Source of the DNA: Ignisphaera aggregans DSM 17230
Lineage (GTDB): Archaea; Thermoproteota; Thermoprotei_A; Sulfolobales; Ignisphaeraceae
Assembly: GCA_000145985.1 (NCBI GenBank)
Contig: CP002098.1
Coordinates: forward strand, 867,853 to 904,181
Direction: 5' to 3'
Length of the DNA: 36,329 bases
Part shown: piece by piece, positions 1 through 7,027 of the stretch
How the letters are laid out: each line of letters begins with the position of its first letter
Numbering within the stretch: position 1 is the stretch's first letter
Program-made: the position numbers and the translations under genes
The notes under the pieces: generated by a model
What the model saw: the letters and a program-made list of their open reading frames with translations, nothing else
Told to the model about the DNA's origin: nothing
The model's database searches: none

Positions 1-293
1 CCACTCAAAATCTTCTCATATTGACCAACCCTTGTAGCAACAGTCTTATTTATATAAGGCATGTATAGCCTTGCAATAGGATATCCATTTACATCGAGGA
101 TAACGACATCTATACCCTCTCTAGCTAGATACCTAATAGCCTTAGCCGATATTCCAACTCTTGAAGAAGCTATTATTATCTGATCAACATCAGGTGTAAT
201 AGCTATTTTCCTACCGTCTCTTGTAGCTATATATACACCTCCCCTACGACAATAAAGCCTAGAGCCAGGTTCAGCTATGAATATCGTCTTCAT
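1..293 (-). CDS. cas1: Cas1 CRISPR integrase, N-terminal part (cut by window edge)
   Basis: This is the N-terminal ~97 residues of Cas1, the metal-dependent integrase that, with Cas2, inserts new spacers at the leader end of a CRISPR array. The translation starts MKTIFIAEPGSRL and contains the typical Cas1 N-terminal beta-domain signatures: DQIIIASSRVGIS, AIRYLAREGIDVVILD and a later PYINKTVATRVGQYE. The catalytic C-terminal helical domain lies outside the window. The ATG at 291-293 overlaps the stop of the upstream csa1 gene in an ATGA arrangement, so the two genes are probably translationally coupled in one operon running away from the array. Family recognition is from sequence pattern; the truncation is only the window boundary. 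Confidence 0.93.
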   Translation of the reverse strand, partial: MKTIFIAEPGSRLYCRRGGVYIATRDGRKIAITPDVDQIIIASSRVGISAKAIRYLAREGIDVVILDVNGYPIARLYMPYINKTVATRVGQYEKILS

Positions 294-1183
294 ACCCCAC
301 AAACCTCTCTAAAGGGACACATCTTCAGACACTGGGAAGGCTTTCCAGGATCCTCCCCATACTCAATAATCCTAGCAACATCGTCTCTAGCCTCAATAAA
401 CCTCCTCCTAAGACTATCATCAATCCTTACAACCCTCCACTGAAATCTTACATCACTATTTATAGAGATACCTATAGTTATACCGATATCAACAGGATTA
501 CCACTCCAAGCCTCTATAGCCAATGCATAACCAGCTAAAGCAAGCTCCTTTCTCTCAAGGCTATTACCACCAAGAGAAAGCGTTATATCTATAGGCATAA
601 AACCGACCATGAGATCAGGTCTAACAAAATCAGATAGCCCAATAGCTCCACCAGGAATATAGGGTTCTACAGATATAGGCATCTGCTCCTCCTCAGCAAT
701 CATAGATAACGCCAAAGACTTTCTAAATACAGATTCAAATGCCTTCCAATATCCACGAAGATCTGCATAATCCTTTAAGCTACGTCTAAACATACCATAT
801 AGCCACTCGATATCCCTACCCCTATACCTAAACGGCAATAGAAAAACCTCATGAACAGCCCTACCAAGCCTAAGAACCTGTGAATCCACATATGTATGCA
901 AAACCCTCCTAAGATAAACATCCCTCTTCGTAGGACAAGGACTAGCAACCTCAGATATCGATGGCCTAGCACGAAACCTACTACCAACAACATCAAACCT
1001 CCAACCACGCACCTCAGCATACATACCATCACCAGCTGTAGCCCTAACATAATCCCAAACCCATCGAGGCAACATATCAAACCACCTAACAAAACATATC
1101 CACAAAAAGCTTTTCTCTCTAACCCTTAGACACAGCCCTATAACATAGAGCAAACCTCTATCCTTTCCCATTAGAACACCCAT
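290..1183 (-). CDS. csa1: Csa1, Cas4-like CRISPR adaptation nuclease (type I-A)
   Basis: A Cas4-family nuclease of the Csa1 subgroup, expected to process pre-spacers before Cas1/Cas2 integration. Visible family features are SEVASPCPTKRDVYLRR near residues 77-93, with Cys83, and a C-terminal cluster QCLKMCPFREVC giving Cys285, Cys289 and Cys295. Together these four cysteines match a [4Fe-4S] site. RecB-like nuclease elements are a His near 111, RPD at 188-190 and an ALAGYALAIE helix near 215-224. The 297-residue length is usual for Csa1. The start is uncertain: the first ~36 residues look unlike the family, and an ATG at 1073-1075 (MLPRWVW) is a reasonable alternative. It overlaps cas1 by four bases and is divergent from the array leader. 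Confidence 0.87.
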   Translation of the reverse strand: MGVLMGKDRGLLYVIGLCLRVREKSFLWICFVRWFDMLPRWVWDYVRATAGDGMYAEVRGWRFDVVGSRFRARPSISEVASPCPTKRDVYLRRVLHTYVDSQVLRLGRAVHEVFLLPFRYRGRDIEWLYGMFRRSLKDYADLRGYWKAFESVFRKSLALSMIAEEEQMPISVEPYIPGGAIGLSDFVRPDLMVGFMPIDITLSLGGNSLERKELALAGYALAIEAWSGNPVDIGITIGISINSDVRFQWRVVRIDDSLRRRFIEARDDVARIIEYGEDPGKPSQCLKMCPFREVCGV

Positions 1184-1349
1184 GTTATGGTTATTGTGTC
1201 TTCACAATTAGAATTGTTTCATTGTTTCTACTGTTTTTCATTAGAACATTATTGCTATCACTAATCAACGACTTTACGGATGTTCCAATAATGTATATAG
1301 GTGATAAAATTATATAAACTTATAAACAGATATATAAACATAATACATA
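1184..1349 (+). promoter_or_regulatory. CRISPR leader with TATA-box promoter
   Basis: A strongly AT-rich 166-bp stretch without an ORF separates csa1 from the first repeat. An archaeal TATA element (ATTATATAAAC, about 1309-1319) lies roughly 30-40 bp before the first repeat, so transcription would run rightward into the array. The repeat orientation agrees: read rightward, each repeat ends in GTAGAAAG, matching the 8-nt 5' crRNA handles seen in crenarchaea. The leader would also be the spacer integration site, making the leftmost spacers the newest. The same stretch must hold the csa1 promoter on the minus strand, which I could not pinpoint. Confidence 0.75.
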
Positions 1350-3028
1350 GAAACTCCCAAAAGGGAGTAGAAAGATCTACATCACATTATCAGAGCTTCC
1401 ATCCTATCTCTCAGAATCGAAACTCCCAAAAGGGAGTAGAAAGGTCACTATAATGATATTGAACAAAGACGAGTCTATAACATATTCGAAACTCCCAAAA
1501 GGGAGTAGAAAGTCTAGACATAGGATATTTAATGATGGAGATAGAGGAGATCAAGAAGAAACTCCCAAAAGGGAGTAGAAAGCGGAGTCTATTCTGTCGC
1601 AGACCTCCTTGTAGACACATTTGTTGCGAAACTCCCAAAAGGGAGTAGAAAGATCTACACCACCTCTTTTTCCTGAACATGATTCTATAATATAGCTTTC
1701 TTGAAACTCCCAAAAGGGAGTAGAAAGACTAGCACCATCTACGTCATTGGTTATCCGTTCCAGTTGCTACGAAACTCCCAAAAGGGAGTAGAAAGGCCCA
1801 GCCACCGCCGCCCATGGGTTAAAGCATGATAGATGAAACTCCCAAAAGGGAGTAGAAAGCAAGATGTTAGAAGAAAGTATGAGGCGATGAGAAGGGAAGC
1901 GCTTAAGAAACTCCCAAAAGGGAGTAGAAAGTTGCATAGTGGAGTATTATCCTTACAACATCTGTTGATGCTATTGGGTCCTCGAAACTCCCAAAAGGGA
2001 GTAGAAAGGTGTTTTCGCAGAGGAACATTAGGTGTGAAAGCAGTTTTATTAGGTATGTGAAACTCCCAAAAGGGAGTAGAAAGGTTAACATCTCTATACT
2101 CATTAACACATATCTTAACATTCTCAAGAAACTCCCAAAAGGGAGTAGAAAGATGTGCTCAGCTTCAGGTAGTGTCTGCTCAACACTTCCTGTGGAACGA
2201 AACTCCCAAAAGGGAGTAGAAAGATTAGAAATGCTACTCTTTTCCCTGTCTCCGAGTCCTCCCAACTCAGGAAACTCCCAAAAGGGAGTAGAAAGGTAGG
2301 CGGTGGCGGTGGCTGTGCTGGCTTTACATATGTTATAGTTGTATTTGTGAAACTCCCAAAAGGGAGTAGAAAGTCTATGTTAGCTTCTATGTCGGAGTAT
2401 ATAACAATTCCTAAAGAATTGAAACTCCCAAAAGGGAGTAGAAAGAGCCACGAATATATCCACGCAGCCAAGCTACACCAACTAGCCCTAAGAAACTCCC
2501 AAAAGGGAGTAGAAAGATTTGATATAGATGTAGATGCACCTGCATGGATATATCTATTGCCAGAAACTCCCAAAAGGGAGTAGAAAGAACGACAAACCAA
2601 ATCCGTCATAGTCGTCGAACCATCCGTACCATAGTGTGTAGAAACTCCCAAAAGGGAGTAGAAAGTATCAGATATAGACGCAATGGACTTGACAGAGCTA
2701 TCACTGAGAAGAAACTCCCAAAAGGGAGTAGAAAGATATAATATATATAGTCCAGAGACAGCAGAACACTACTCATCGGAAACTCCCAAAAGGGAGTAGA
2801 AAGATAGGAGAATCATGGTGTAACAACATTGTTAGATGCTCCTATGATACTGCGAAACTCCCAAAAGGGAGTAGAAAGCTAGACTCATACACCAAAAGAA
2901 TATACGCCTGCTCAACAGACTATGCACTAGAAACTCCCAAAAGGGAGTAGAAAGATGAATACATATGATACATATCCCCTTGTGCCATTCAAGAATCTTA
3001 TATGAAACTCCCAAAAGGGAGTAGAAAG
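1350..3028 (+). CRISPR. CRISPR array, 24 repeats and 23 spacers
   Basis: The 25-bp repeat begins GAAACTCCCAAAA and ends GGGAGTAGAAAG; its core CTCCC-AAAA-GGGAG is a perfect 5-bp hairpin. Repeat starts are 1350, 1419, 1488, 1558, 1628, 1703, 1771, 1835, 1907, 1984, 2059, 2128, 2199, 2271, 2349, 2421, 2492, 2563, 2641, 2711, 2779, 2854, 2930 and 3004. By eye every copy is identical, including the leader-distal one, which is unusual because terminal repeats normally decay. The 23 spacers range from 39 bp (1796-1834) to 53 bp (2296-2348 and 2588-2640), mostly 43-51 bp, and none repeats another. Adjacent csa1-cas1 point to type I-A. Several long ORFs across the array on both strands come only from repeat periodicity. 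Confidence 0.99.
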
Positions 3029-3324
3029 TGGCGATTCTAATCATCGCACTTCTCTGTCTTGGTTTAGAGGTTCAGAATTTAATATCTTTTATCTTCCACT
3101 CTTTTCTGATTGTTCAAGGAACTTTCCTCTCTACTAAGCAATCGGAGAAGGCCTCTGAGAACAGCTATGGCTCTTTCCACTCTACTAATGCAGAAAAGAT
3201 TTTTAGCTCCCAAAACTAGCAGTTTTTGGGTCAGTGGTTCAAGCTTTCTTCACAGCTCTTGCGGCCTCCGAGTGGCGGCTGCGGTGAGTGAAGATGAGCT
3301 GCAGTGTCTGCCGTGAGGGGGCCG
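3029..3324. other. Non-coding, G+C-richer stretch after the last regular repeat
   Basis: No convincing gene is seen. The first ~45 bp could be a 24th spacer that lost its closing repeat. Two 16-bp near-identical direct repeats, CTTTCCTCTCTACTAA (3122-3137) and CTTTCCACTCTACTAA (3173-3188), lie 51 bp apart. A hairpin CCCAAAACT-AGC-AGTTTTTGGG spans 3209-3230 with one bulged T and could end array transcription. From about 3240 the sequence is visibly richer in G+C than the rest of the window, continuing into the next two genes, which suggests DNA of different origin. Confidence 0.5.
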
Positions 3325-3779
3325 CTACTTCAGTATCCGCTCTATGAGCTGCGGTTTCTTTCTGACTTCTGTGGCCCAGTACGCGTAGTAAGCAACGTTG
3401 TCAGCCAGCAGAGCTAGCACCCTTTCGTGTCTCCTCGAAACTCTGTCCTCCGGGATTTTGCGAGGGTAGTTGATGTATGTATATAGCTTCGGATCGACTA
3501 TGAGCACGGCGGGTCTGAGCCTCTCTACGAGGTTGCTGTAGCTATCCAAGTTGTTGAACCACCTCACATACTCCAGGAACTCCTTCAGCTTGGAGAACCT
3601 CTCGGGGAATTTGCGTAGGTACAGAGCCCTCTCCAACCGGGGCAGATCAGCTACATGCTTCACCCATCTCTGCTCAGAAAGTTACGCCTCTTAACGACGT
3701 GCTCCCGAGCAGCCACAAAACCTATGTAACTGAAGCTCACACTAAAATCCACAGCAGCTATCAGATCGCTTAAAGCTGA
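3325..3779 (-). pseudogene. Unrecognised gene broken by a frameshift
   Basis: Reading leftward, one frame from 3779 encodes a helical segment (SDLIAAVDFSVSFSYIGF, then VAAREHVVKRRNFL) and stops at 3660-3662. A second frame opens around 3683 and continues as SEQRWVKHVADLPRLERAL to a stop at 3325. The two readings join naturally at NFL/SEQRW, so I infer one original protein of about 145 residues split by a one-base indel between 3662 and 3684. No ATG precedes the first segment; a strong Shine-Dalgarno-like GGGGTGATC lies at about 3778-3786, so the start codon may also be lost. If translated only from the GTG at 3661-3663, a 112-residue C-terminal product results. Codon and base composition are more G+C-rich than neighbours. 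I do not recognise the family. Confidence 0.5.
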
Positions 3780-3846
3780 TCACCCCGGAGACTGGGTTCG
3801 GGGGTTCCAGCCTTTTCTGATCGCTTCCTGTTTCGGCTTATGTACT

Positions 3847-3862
3847 AGGAATTTAAATTCCT
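3847..3862. promoter_or_regulatory. 16-bp perfect palindrome with TATA-like core
   Basis: AGGAATTTAAATTCCT is self-complementary. It lies between two minus-strand genes, about 80 bp upstream of the frameshifted gene, and its ATTTAAAT centre could serve as a TATA element with flanking half-sites as an operator. This role is inference from position and symmetry. Confidence 0.35.
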
Positions 3863-3887
3863 TGCGATTCTCCAACAAGGGAACTGG

Positions 3888-4179
3888 TTAAACGTGGAAC
3901 TCCTCAGAGATTATCCCGTACTCCCTGAGCTCGAGCCACGACTCCGCTATCTTCTTAGGATTGCTGAATATCTTGTCGAAGTTTATGTCCACATACGATG
4001 GATGCACTTCTCCGAATATCCACACCATCTGCACCATGCCCTTGGTCTTGATGTCTTTGACCTCCGTTTTAAGCAAGTGGAAGAATTGAAATGACTCTAC
4101 TACCCAGTTGCACTCTCCGGATAACATAAAGACTTGTATAGGCCGGCCGTATAGTGCCACGACAAAGGCTTTGGCGTAC
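3888..4179 (-). pseudogene. C-terminal fragment of an unknown gene cut at a CRISPR half-repeat
   Basis: About 97 residues of coding-like sequence (YAKAFVVALYGRPIQVF onward, ending YGIISEEFHV) run from the right edge to a stop at 3888. The reading frame stays open further upstream, but those extra residues come from the CRISPR-derived bases at 4180-4191 and the unrelated DNA beyond, so the true N-terminus is missing. The break is precise: recognisable coding ends at GTAC just before GAAACTCCCAAA. Composition is G+C-rich like the neighbouring broken gene, so both probably arrived together. The family is unknown to me. An ATG within the extension (4239-4241) could give a 117-residue fusion product, but there is no reason to think it is functional. 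Confidence 0.55.
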
Positions 4180-4191
4180 GAAACTCCCAAA
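4180..4191 (+). repeat. Half CRISPR repeat (first 12 bp)
   Basis: GAAACTCCCAAA is identical to the first 12 bases of the 25-bp CRISPR repeat and has the same orientation as the array. The match stops at the hairpin loop, where unrelated sequence (CGGTGATGC) begins. It forms the junction between the truncated G+C-rich gene on its left and the small membrane-protein cluster on its right. Confidence 0.8.
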
Positions 4192-4204
4192 CGGTGATGC
4201 ATTA

Positions 4205-4534
4205 ATGATGTGCACAGGTAAGGCTCTAACTCTATCGACAATATATTCCATTTTATTCTTTTTACTATGTATTTCTAACCTGCTCGAAGGGGAAATCGGG
4301 CTAGGTGTATTCTGGATATATGTTGGAATCGGTACAATTCCAGAGAAAAACATTTCCAGCAGAATGCTAACCGTTAAATACCTCGCCATAATTTTGCTCG
4401 GTGTATTGGGTTTGTTTTTCGAGATGAAAATATGGATGCACATAATAATGGTCATCGGATCACTCGTTGCTGCTATTGAACTCTACAGACATATAAAGAG
4501 GATATCGAGGAGGTTAAACAATGAACAGTTTTGA
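4205..4534 (+). CDS. Small unknown membrane protein, first of three overlapping genes
   Basis: About 109 residues starting at tandem ATGs (4205 and 4208). It has a hydrophobic segment near the N-terminus (LSTIYSILFFLLCISNLL), a second around LGVFWIYVGIGTI, and two more at YLAIILLGVLGLFF and IIMVIGSLVAAIEL. It ends in a basic tail (RHIKRISRRLNN). The frame remains open upstream to 4154, but that part crosses the half CRISPR repeat, so the N-terminus may itself be truncated or the gene may start freshly at 4205. It overlaps the next gene by four bases. Function is unrecognised. Confidence 0.55.
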   Translation: MMCTGKALTLSTIYSILFFLLCISNLLEGEIGLGVFWIYVGIGTIPEKNISSRMLTVKYLAIILLGVLGLFFEMKIWMHIIMVIGSLVAAIELYRHIKRISRRLNNEQF

Positions 4535-4680
4535 AACACTACAGCGTTGATGGTATAGTTGGATGTACAGTGATTTGCATAGGATCTGCAGGACTTGGAT
4601 GTATATTGTTTGTATGTCTAATACTGTTCTTGGTGCATGGACATCCCTATCTAGATGCTATGGGTACTGTCCAGCAATGA
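4531..4680 (+). CDS. 49-residue membrane peptide, TTG start coupled to upstream gene
   Basis: A TTG at 4531-4533 overlaps the upstream stop (TTGA), and a GGAGG lies about 18 bp before it. The predicted product begins (M)KHYSVDGIVGCTVICIGS and has a single long hydrophobic stretch from about residue 9 to 35 (AGLGCILFVCLILFLV) with four cysteines in or near it. It is too short for ordinary gene finding, but the frame carries a coherent membrane segment and overlaps genes on both sides. An ATG at 4521 closer to the GGAGG opens only a 9-residue frame. No family recognised. Confidence 0.45.
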   Translation: MKHYSVDGIVGCTVICIGSAGLGCILFVCLILFLVHGHPYLDAMGTVQQ

Positions 4681-4889
4681 ATATTTGTATAAGAGTATTG
4701 TGGGTAAATGTAGCGTACTTCTGCAACATTGCAGCTTGTTCCAGCAATAATGATCTCATAGAATGTTCTGCAAATTACTACACAAACCACTGCCAACTCA
4801 GGAAAATCCTGCTGAATTGGAGATCTTTTAGCCATGCCTTGAACCCCTTAATTTATTACCAAAGAAGACAACAGAAGTTGTCAACATAG
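4677..4889 (+). CDS. 70-residue Cys-rich unknown protein, ATGA-coupled
   Basis: Its ATG (4677-4679) overlaps the previous stop as ATGA, which supports translation as the third member of a coupled set. The product has a mildly hydrophobic N-terminus (MNICIRVLWVNVAYFC), then CNIAACSS, ECSANYY and NHCQLRK, giving five cysteines in the first ~40 residues, and a basic end (YYQRRQQKLST). It could be a small secreted or membrane-associated cysteine-rich peptide, but that is speculation. The frame is open further upstream to 4563, which I regard as accidental because it overlaps the preceding gene. Confidence 0.35.
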   Translation: MNICIRVLWVNVAYFCNIAACSSNNDLIECSANYYTNHCQLRKILLNWRSFSHALNPLIYYQRRQQKLST

Positions 4890-4947
4890 CAAAAAGAAAA
4901 ACCACTTCTAAAAATTTTAATTTTTTACCAAAGTCTACTACTATAGT

Positions 4948-5223
4948 ATGCGGATACATTGGAGCGTATTAGCAATGAACTATCCATCATATCTCTTAGC
5001 TTTTATAATCGGATTTGCGTTTTCCCTCATATCAGGAAAAATAATTGAAATTTTCAAAAATAGATTACTACTATCACTTTTAAACTTCGTAATAGCATCT
5101 ATATCAATTATAATGTTTAGGAAATTTGGAAAGGATATTAAAGCTGGTCTAATTATCGCAGCATCACTCTTATTTGGTATCTTATTGGGATATCTTATAC
5201 TTTCAGTTCTTTCGGGGATGTGA
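4948..5223 (+). CDS. 91-residue unknown membrane protein
   Basis: Three hydrophobic segments are visible: YLLAFIIGFAFSLISG, LLLSLLNFVIASISIIMF and LIIAASLLFGILLGYLIL, separated by short basic loops (KNR, RKFGKDIK). An AT-rich TATA-like element (AAAATTTTAATTTTTT, about 4911-4926) lies some 25-35 bp before the ATG at 4948, so the message may be nearly leaderless; a second ATG at 4975 is an alternative start. It lies 16 bp before the isolated CRISPR repeat. No family recognised; its size and topology resemble its small neighbours. Confidence 0.6.
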   Translation: MRIHWSVLAMNYPSYLLAFIIGFAFSLISGKIIEIFKNRLLLSLLNFVIASISIIMFRKFGKDIKAGLIIAASLLFGILLGYLILSVLSGM

Positions 5224-5238
5224 GAGGTGTGCTACACA

Positions 5239-5263
5239 GAAACTCCCAAAAGGGAGTAGAAAG
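5239..5263 (+). repeat. Isolated perfect CRISPR repeat
   Basis: All 25 bases match the array repeat (begins GAAACTCCCAAAA, ends GGGAGTAGAAAG), in the same orientation, more than 2.2 kb downstream of the array's last unit. No second copy flanks it at spacer distance. Its perfect conservation argues for recent separation from the array or recent insertion. Confidence 0.95.
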
Positions 5264-5421
5264 ATTGTATGGATGTTAACATCATTGTTTCTATTGATGA
5301 ATCAATTAGAAAAAACTAAAATAAAAGATGAAGCTTATTGACTACATGAAATAGTAATCTTTATATATCTGTATAGAATCAGTTAGAAAAGTCTGAAGGG
5401 TAGAGGATCTATATTGGAGTT

Positions 5422-5901
5422 GTGTATAAATACTATTTGGGGTGGAAAGAGGTGAGGGTACCACTGATTATATGGGTTGCAATAATAGTTTTCCTATTAG
5501 TGTTAACCCCGTTCATTAACTATAAGAAAACCTATCCAGCTAATAAGATATTCTTTATCTATCCACTAGAAGACATAATCCTACCTGTTATCATTGCCTT
5601 ATCGTTCTCCCTAATAGCGTTCTTGTATCTAGGAATTCTATCTACCAAGGAGATAGACAAGCATTCGGATAAAGTTGATATAAGACTTATAAAGGAATAT
5701 ATAACGGGGTGCCATCTAGCGTCAGCACTATCAATTATTGAAATACTTCTCCTAATACTCTTCTACATCTTCTCAGAATGGGACATCCTCGGAGCAGTTG
5801 CCATAGCACTACTATTCACAATAATCTTAATTGAGTTCCTCACAATATTGATGCTATGGAAGATTAGAATACAAACAATTGCAAACCAAATAGAAAAGTA
5901 G
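5422..5901 (+). CDS. Unknown four-helix membrane protein
   Basis: 159 residues from a GTG start. Four hydrophobic segments: about 14-31 (PLIIWVAIIVFLLVLTPF), 52-71 (ILPVIIALSFSLIAFLYLGI), 95-117 (CHLASALSIIEILLLILFYIF) and 122-146 (ILGAVAIALLFTIILIEFLTIL). A charged loop (STKEIDKHSDKVDIRLIKEY) sits between helices two and three. A TATA-like TTTATATATC lies at about 5351-5360. The start is uncertain; a better Shine-Dalgarno (GAGGTGA, about 5448-5454) sits inside the ORF. No family is recognised. It stands alone between the isolated repeat and vapBC. Confidence 0.65.
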   Translation: MYKYYLGWKEVRVPLIIWVAIIVFLLVLTPFINYKKTYPANKIFFIYPLEDIILPVIIALSFSLIAFLYLGILSTKEIDKHSDKVDIRLIKEYITGCHLASALSIIEILLLILFYIFSEWDILGAVAIALLFTIILIEFLTILMLWKIRIQTIANQIEK

Positions 5902-6009
5902 CAATCCTACGTCTTCAAGCCAACACCCCTAAGATTTAGGATACCCACTATTCTTACTCTTTACAGTATTCCTTAATCTTCTCGTGAAACAATTAAAAAC
6001 CTCTATAGC

Positions 6010-6432
6010 CTAACGAGATTCTTCGCTTTCTCGAGTCAGAATCTCTATCAGGGTCTGGGTATTGATAGATTCGGGAAATCTGAGAAGATCCTTGTCATCC
6101 GTAACAAGTTTAATTCCGAGTTGGCGGGCTGTATATATGTATGAAGCGTCATAAAATGTAAGGTTTTCATTTAGTGCTAGTTCAACTATTTTGGGTATGT
6201 CGATATGAGTTCTGACTATGTTAACATAGCTGAATATTTCATTGAAGAGCTCTACTATAGCTCTCAGATTCGAGATTCTGCCCCTCTTAAACTCCTTTAG
6301 CAATGTATTGCCGACTTCATATATAGTTAAATCTAGTACTGAGAATCTATGGGCATAGTCTATAAACCTCTCCCTTAATTCTAGTAGCAAGGGGTATATA
6401 GCCGAGGCATCGAGTAGATATTCTGTATACAT
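6010..6432 (-). CDS. vapC: VapC-type PIN-domain toxin
   Basis: A 140-residue PIN-domain ribonuclease. The acidic active-site residues are in place: Asp8 (YLLDAS), Glu39 (LTIYEVGN), Asp95 (FYDASYIYTA) and Asp112/Asp113 (VTDDKDL). Length and order match VapC toxins, which cleave RNA with bound Mg2+. It is six bases downstream of a VapB-like gene on the same strand, the usual antitoxin-toxin order. Type II toxin-antitoxin pairs are common in thermophilic crenarchaea and are often found near mobile or unstable DNA, which fits the neighbouring CRISPR-bounded region. Confidence 0.88.
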   Translation of the reverse strand: MYTEYLLDASAIYPLLLELRERFIDYAHRFSVLDLTIYEVGNTLLKEFKRGRISNLRAIVELFNEIFSYVNIVRTHIDIPKIVELALNENLTFYDASYIYTARQLGIKLVTDDKDLLRFPESINTQTLIEILTRESEESR

Positions 6433-6438
6433 ATATGC

Positions 6439-6663
6439 CTACCTCTCCAACCTAGTCTCCCTCACAGCTTCAACCCACTCCTCAGCAGTCAGACCAATAC
6501 TCTTCAGCCCCTCATCGAGAAGTGCTTTAAACCGCTGCTTCCTAACTCTACGAATCTCTGCCTCAAGTGCTCTCTCAACCACAGACTTCACATCTATCCC
6601 AAGCCTCTCAGCCTCCTCCTTAAGCTCACGCCTAATCCTCACAGATAGAACCTCCGTAGACAT
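6439..6663 (-). CDS. vapB: VapB-type antitoxin
   Basis: 74 residues with a ribbon-helix-helix-like N-terminus (MSTEVLSVRIRRELKEEAER) followed by LGIDVKSVVERALEAEI and a charged tail, as in archaeal VapB antitoxins. The RHH part would bind its own operator and the tail would wrap the toxin. The ATG at 6661-6663 is preceded by GGTGAG (6669-6674) at Shine-Dalgarno distance. It is the upstream member of the vapBC pair. Confidence 0.85.
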   Translation of the reverse strand: MSTEVLSVRIRRELKEEAERLGIDVKSVVERALEAEIRRVRKQRFKALLDEGLKSIGLTAEEWVEAVRETRLER

Positions 6664-6674
6664 CCAGACTCACC

Positions 6675-6714
6675 GTATACCTAAGCAATGTATACATAGT
6701 CAGAGTATATAAGC
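6675..6714 (-). promoter_or_regulatory. vapBC promoter and candidate operator
   Basis: Two GTATAC hexamers, each self-complementary, lie at 6675-6680 and 6690-6695 with a 15-bp centre-to-centre spacing. Reading leftward, a TATA element (CTTATATAC, about 6705-6713) precedes them, so both hexamers fall around the expected transcription start and before the vapB ATG. This is the placement expected for autorepression by an RHH antitoxin. Sites are seen directly; binding is inferred. Confidence 0.5.
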
Positions 6715-6754
6715 ATTTTCCAGAACCATTAGATTGAGCTAAAATATAGAGAGT

Positions 6755-7027
6755 TTATCTCTCATCAACACCTATTCGCTCTACATGAAGGGAAAGATGT
6801 TTACAGTCACGGATTTCATCAATAATTATTCTACCACTATCAATCGCCATCAATCCAGATGATCTCAACCCGTTTTCTAAGTCTGTAGCCATTGTGACAG
6901 TAACTCATACAGGTGTTGAAATATCTGCTTTAATACTTATAGTCCTATTCTTAATACCTTTACCCAGAGCCACCCCATAGCAACATACTACAAATTTTAA
7001 GCTTGTTGAATAACTTTGAGAATACTT
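6755..7027 (-). pseudogene. Degraded coding remnant of unknown function
   Basis: Reading leftward, an open frame gives VVCCYGVALGKGIKNRT and SIKADISTPV, then a TGA (about 6905-6907), and the same frame resumes as VTVTMATDLENGLRSSG to a TAA at 6755-6757. The part after the stop has its own ATG (6890-6892) and would give 45 residues ending HVERIGVDER. Composition of the readings on both sides of the stop is protein-like, so I infer one gene interrupted by a nonsense change, or a short surviving ORF. The 5' side abuts the CRISPR-like relic at 7028-7049. Family not recognised. Otherwise the 400-bp gap between vapB and 7069 holds nothing I can support. Confidence 0.3.

Noticed and set aside
1411-3044. 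Many ORFs of 65-175 codons on both strands across the CRISPR array
   Set aside because: They contain the repeat translated again and again (FLLPFGSF, KLPKGSRK, NSQKGVER) and are artefacts of the array.
3794-3810. GGTTCGGGGGTTCC, similar to a tRNA B box
   Set aside because: No A box, acceptor or anticodon stem can be folded around it on either strand.
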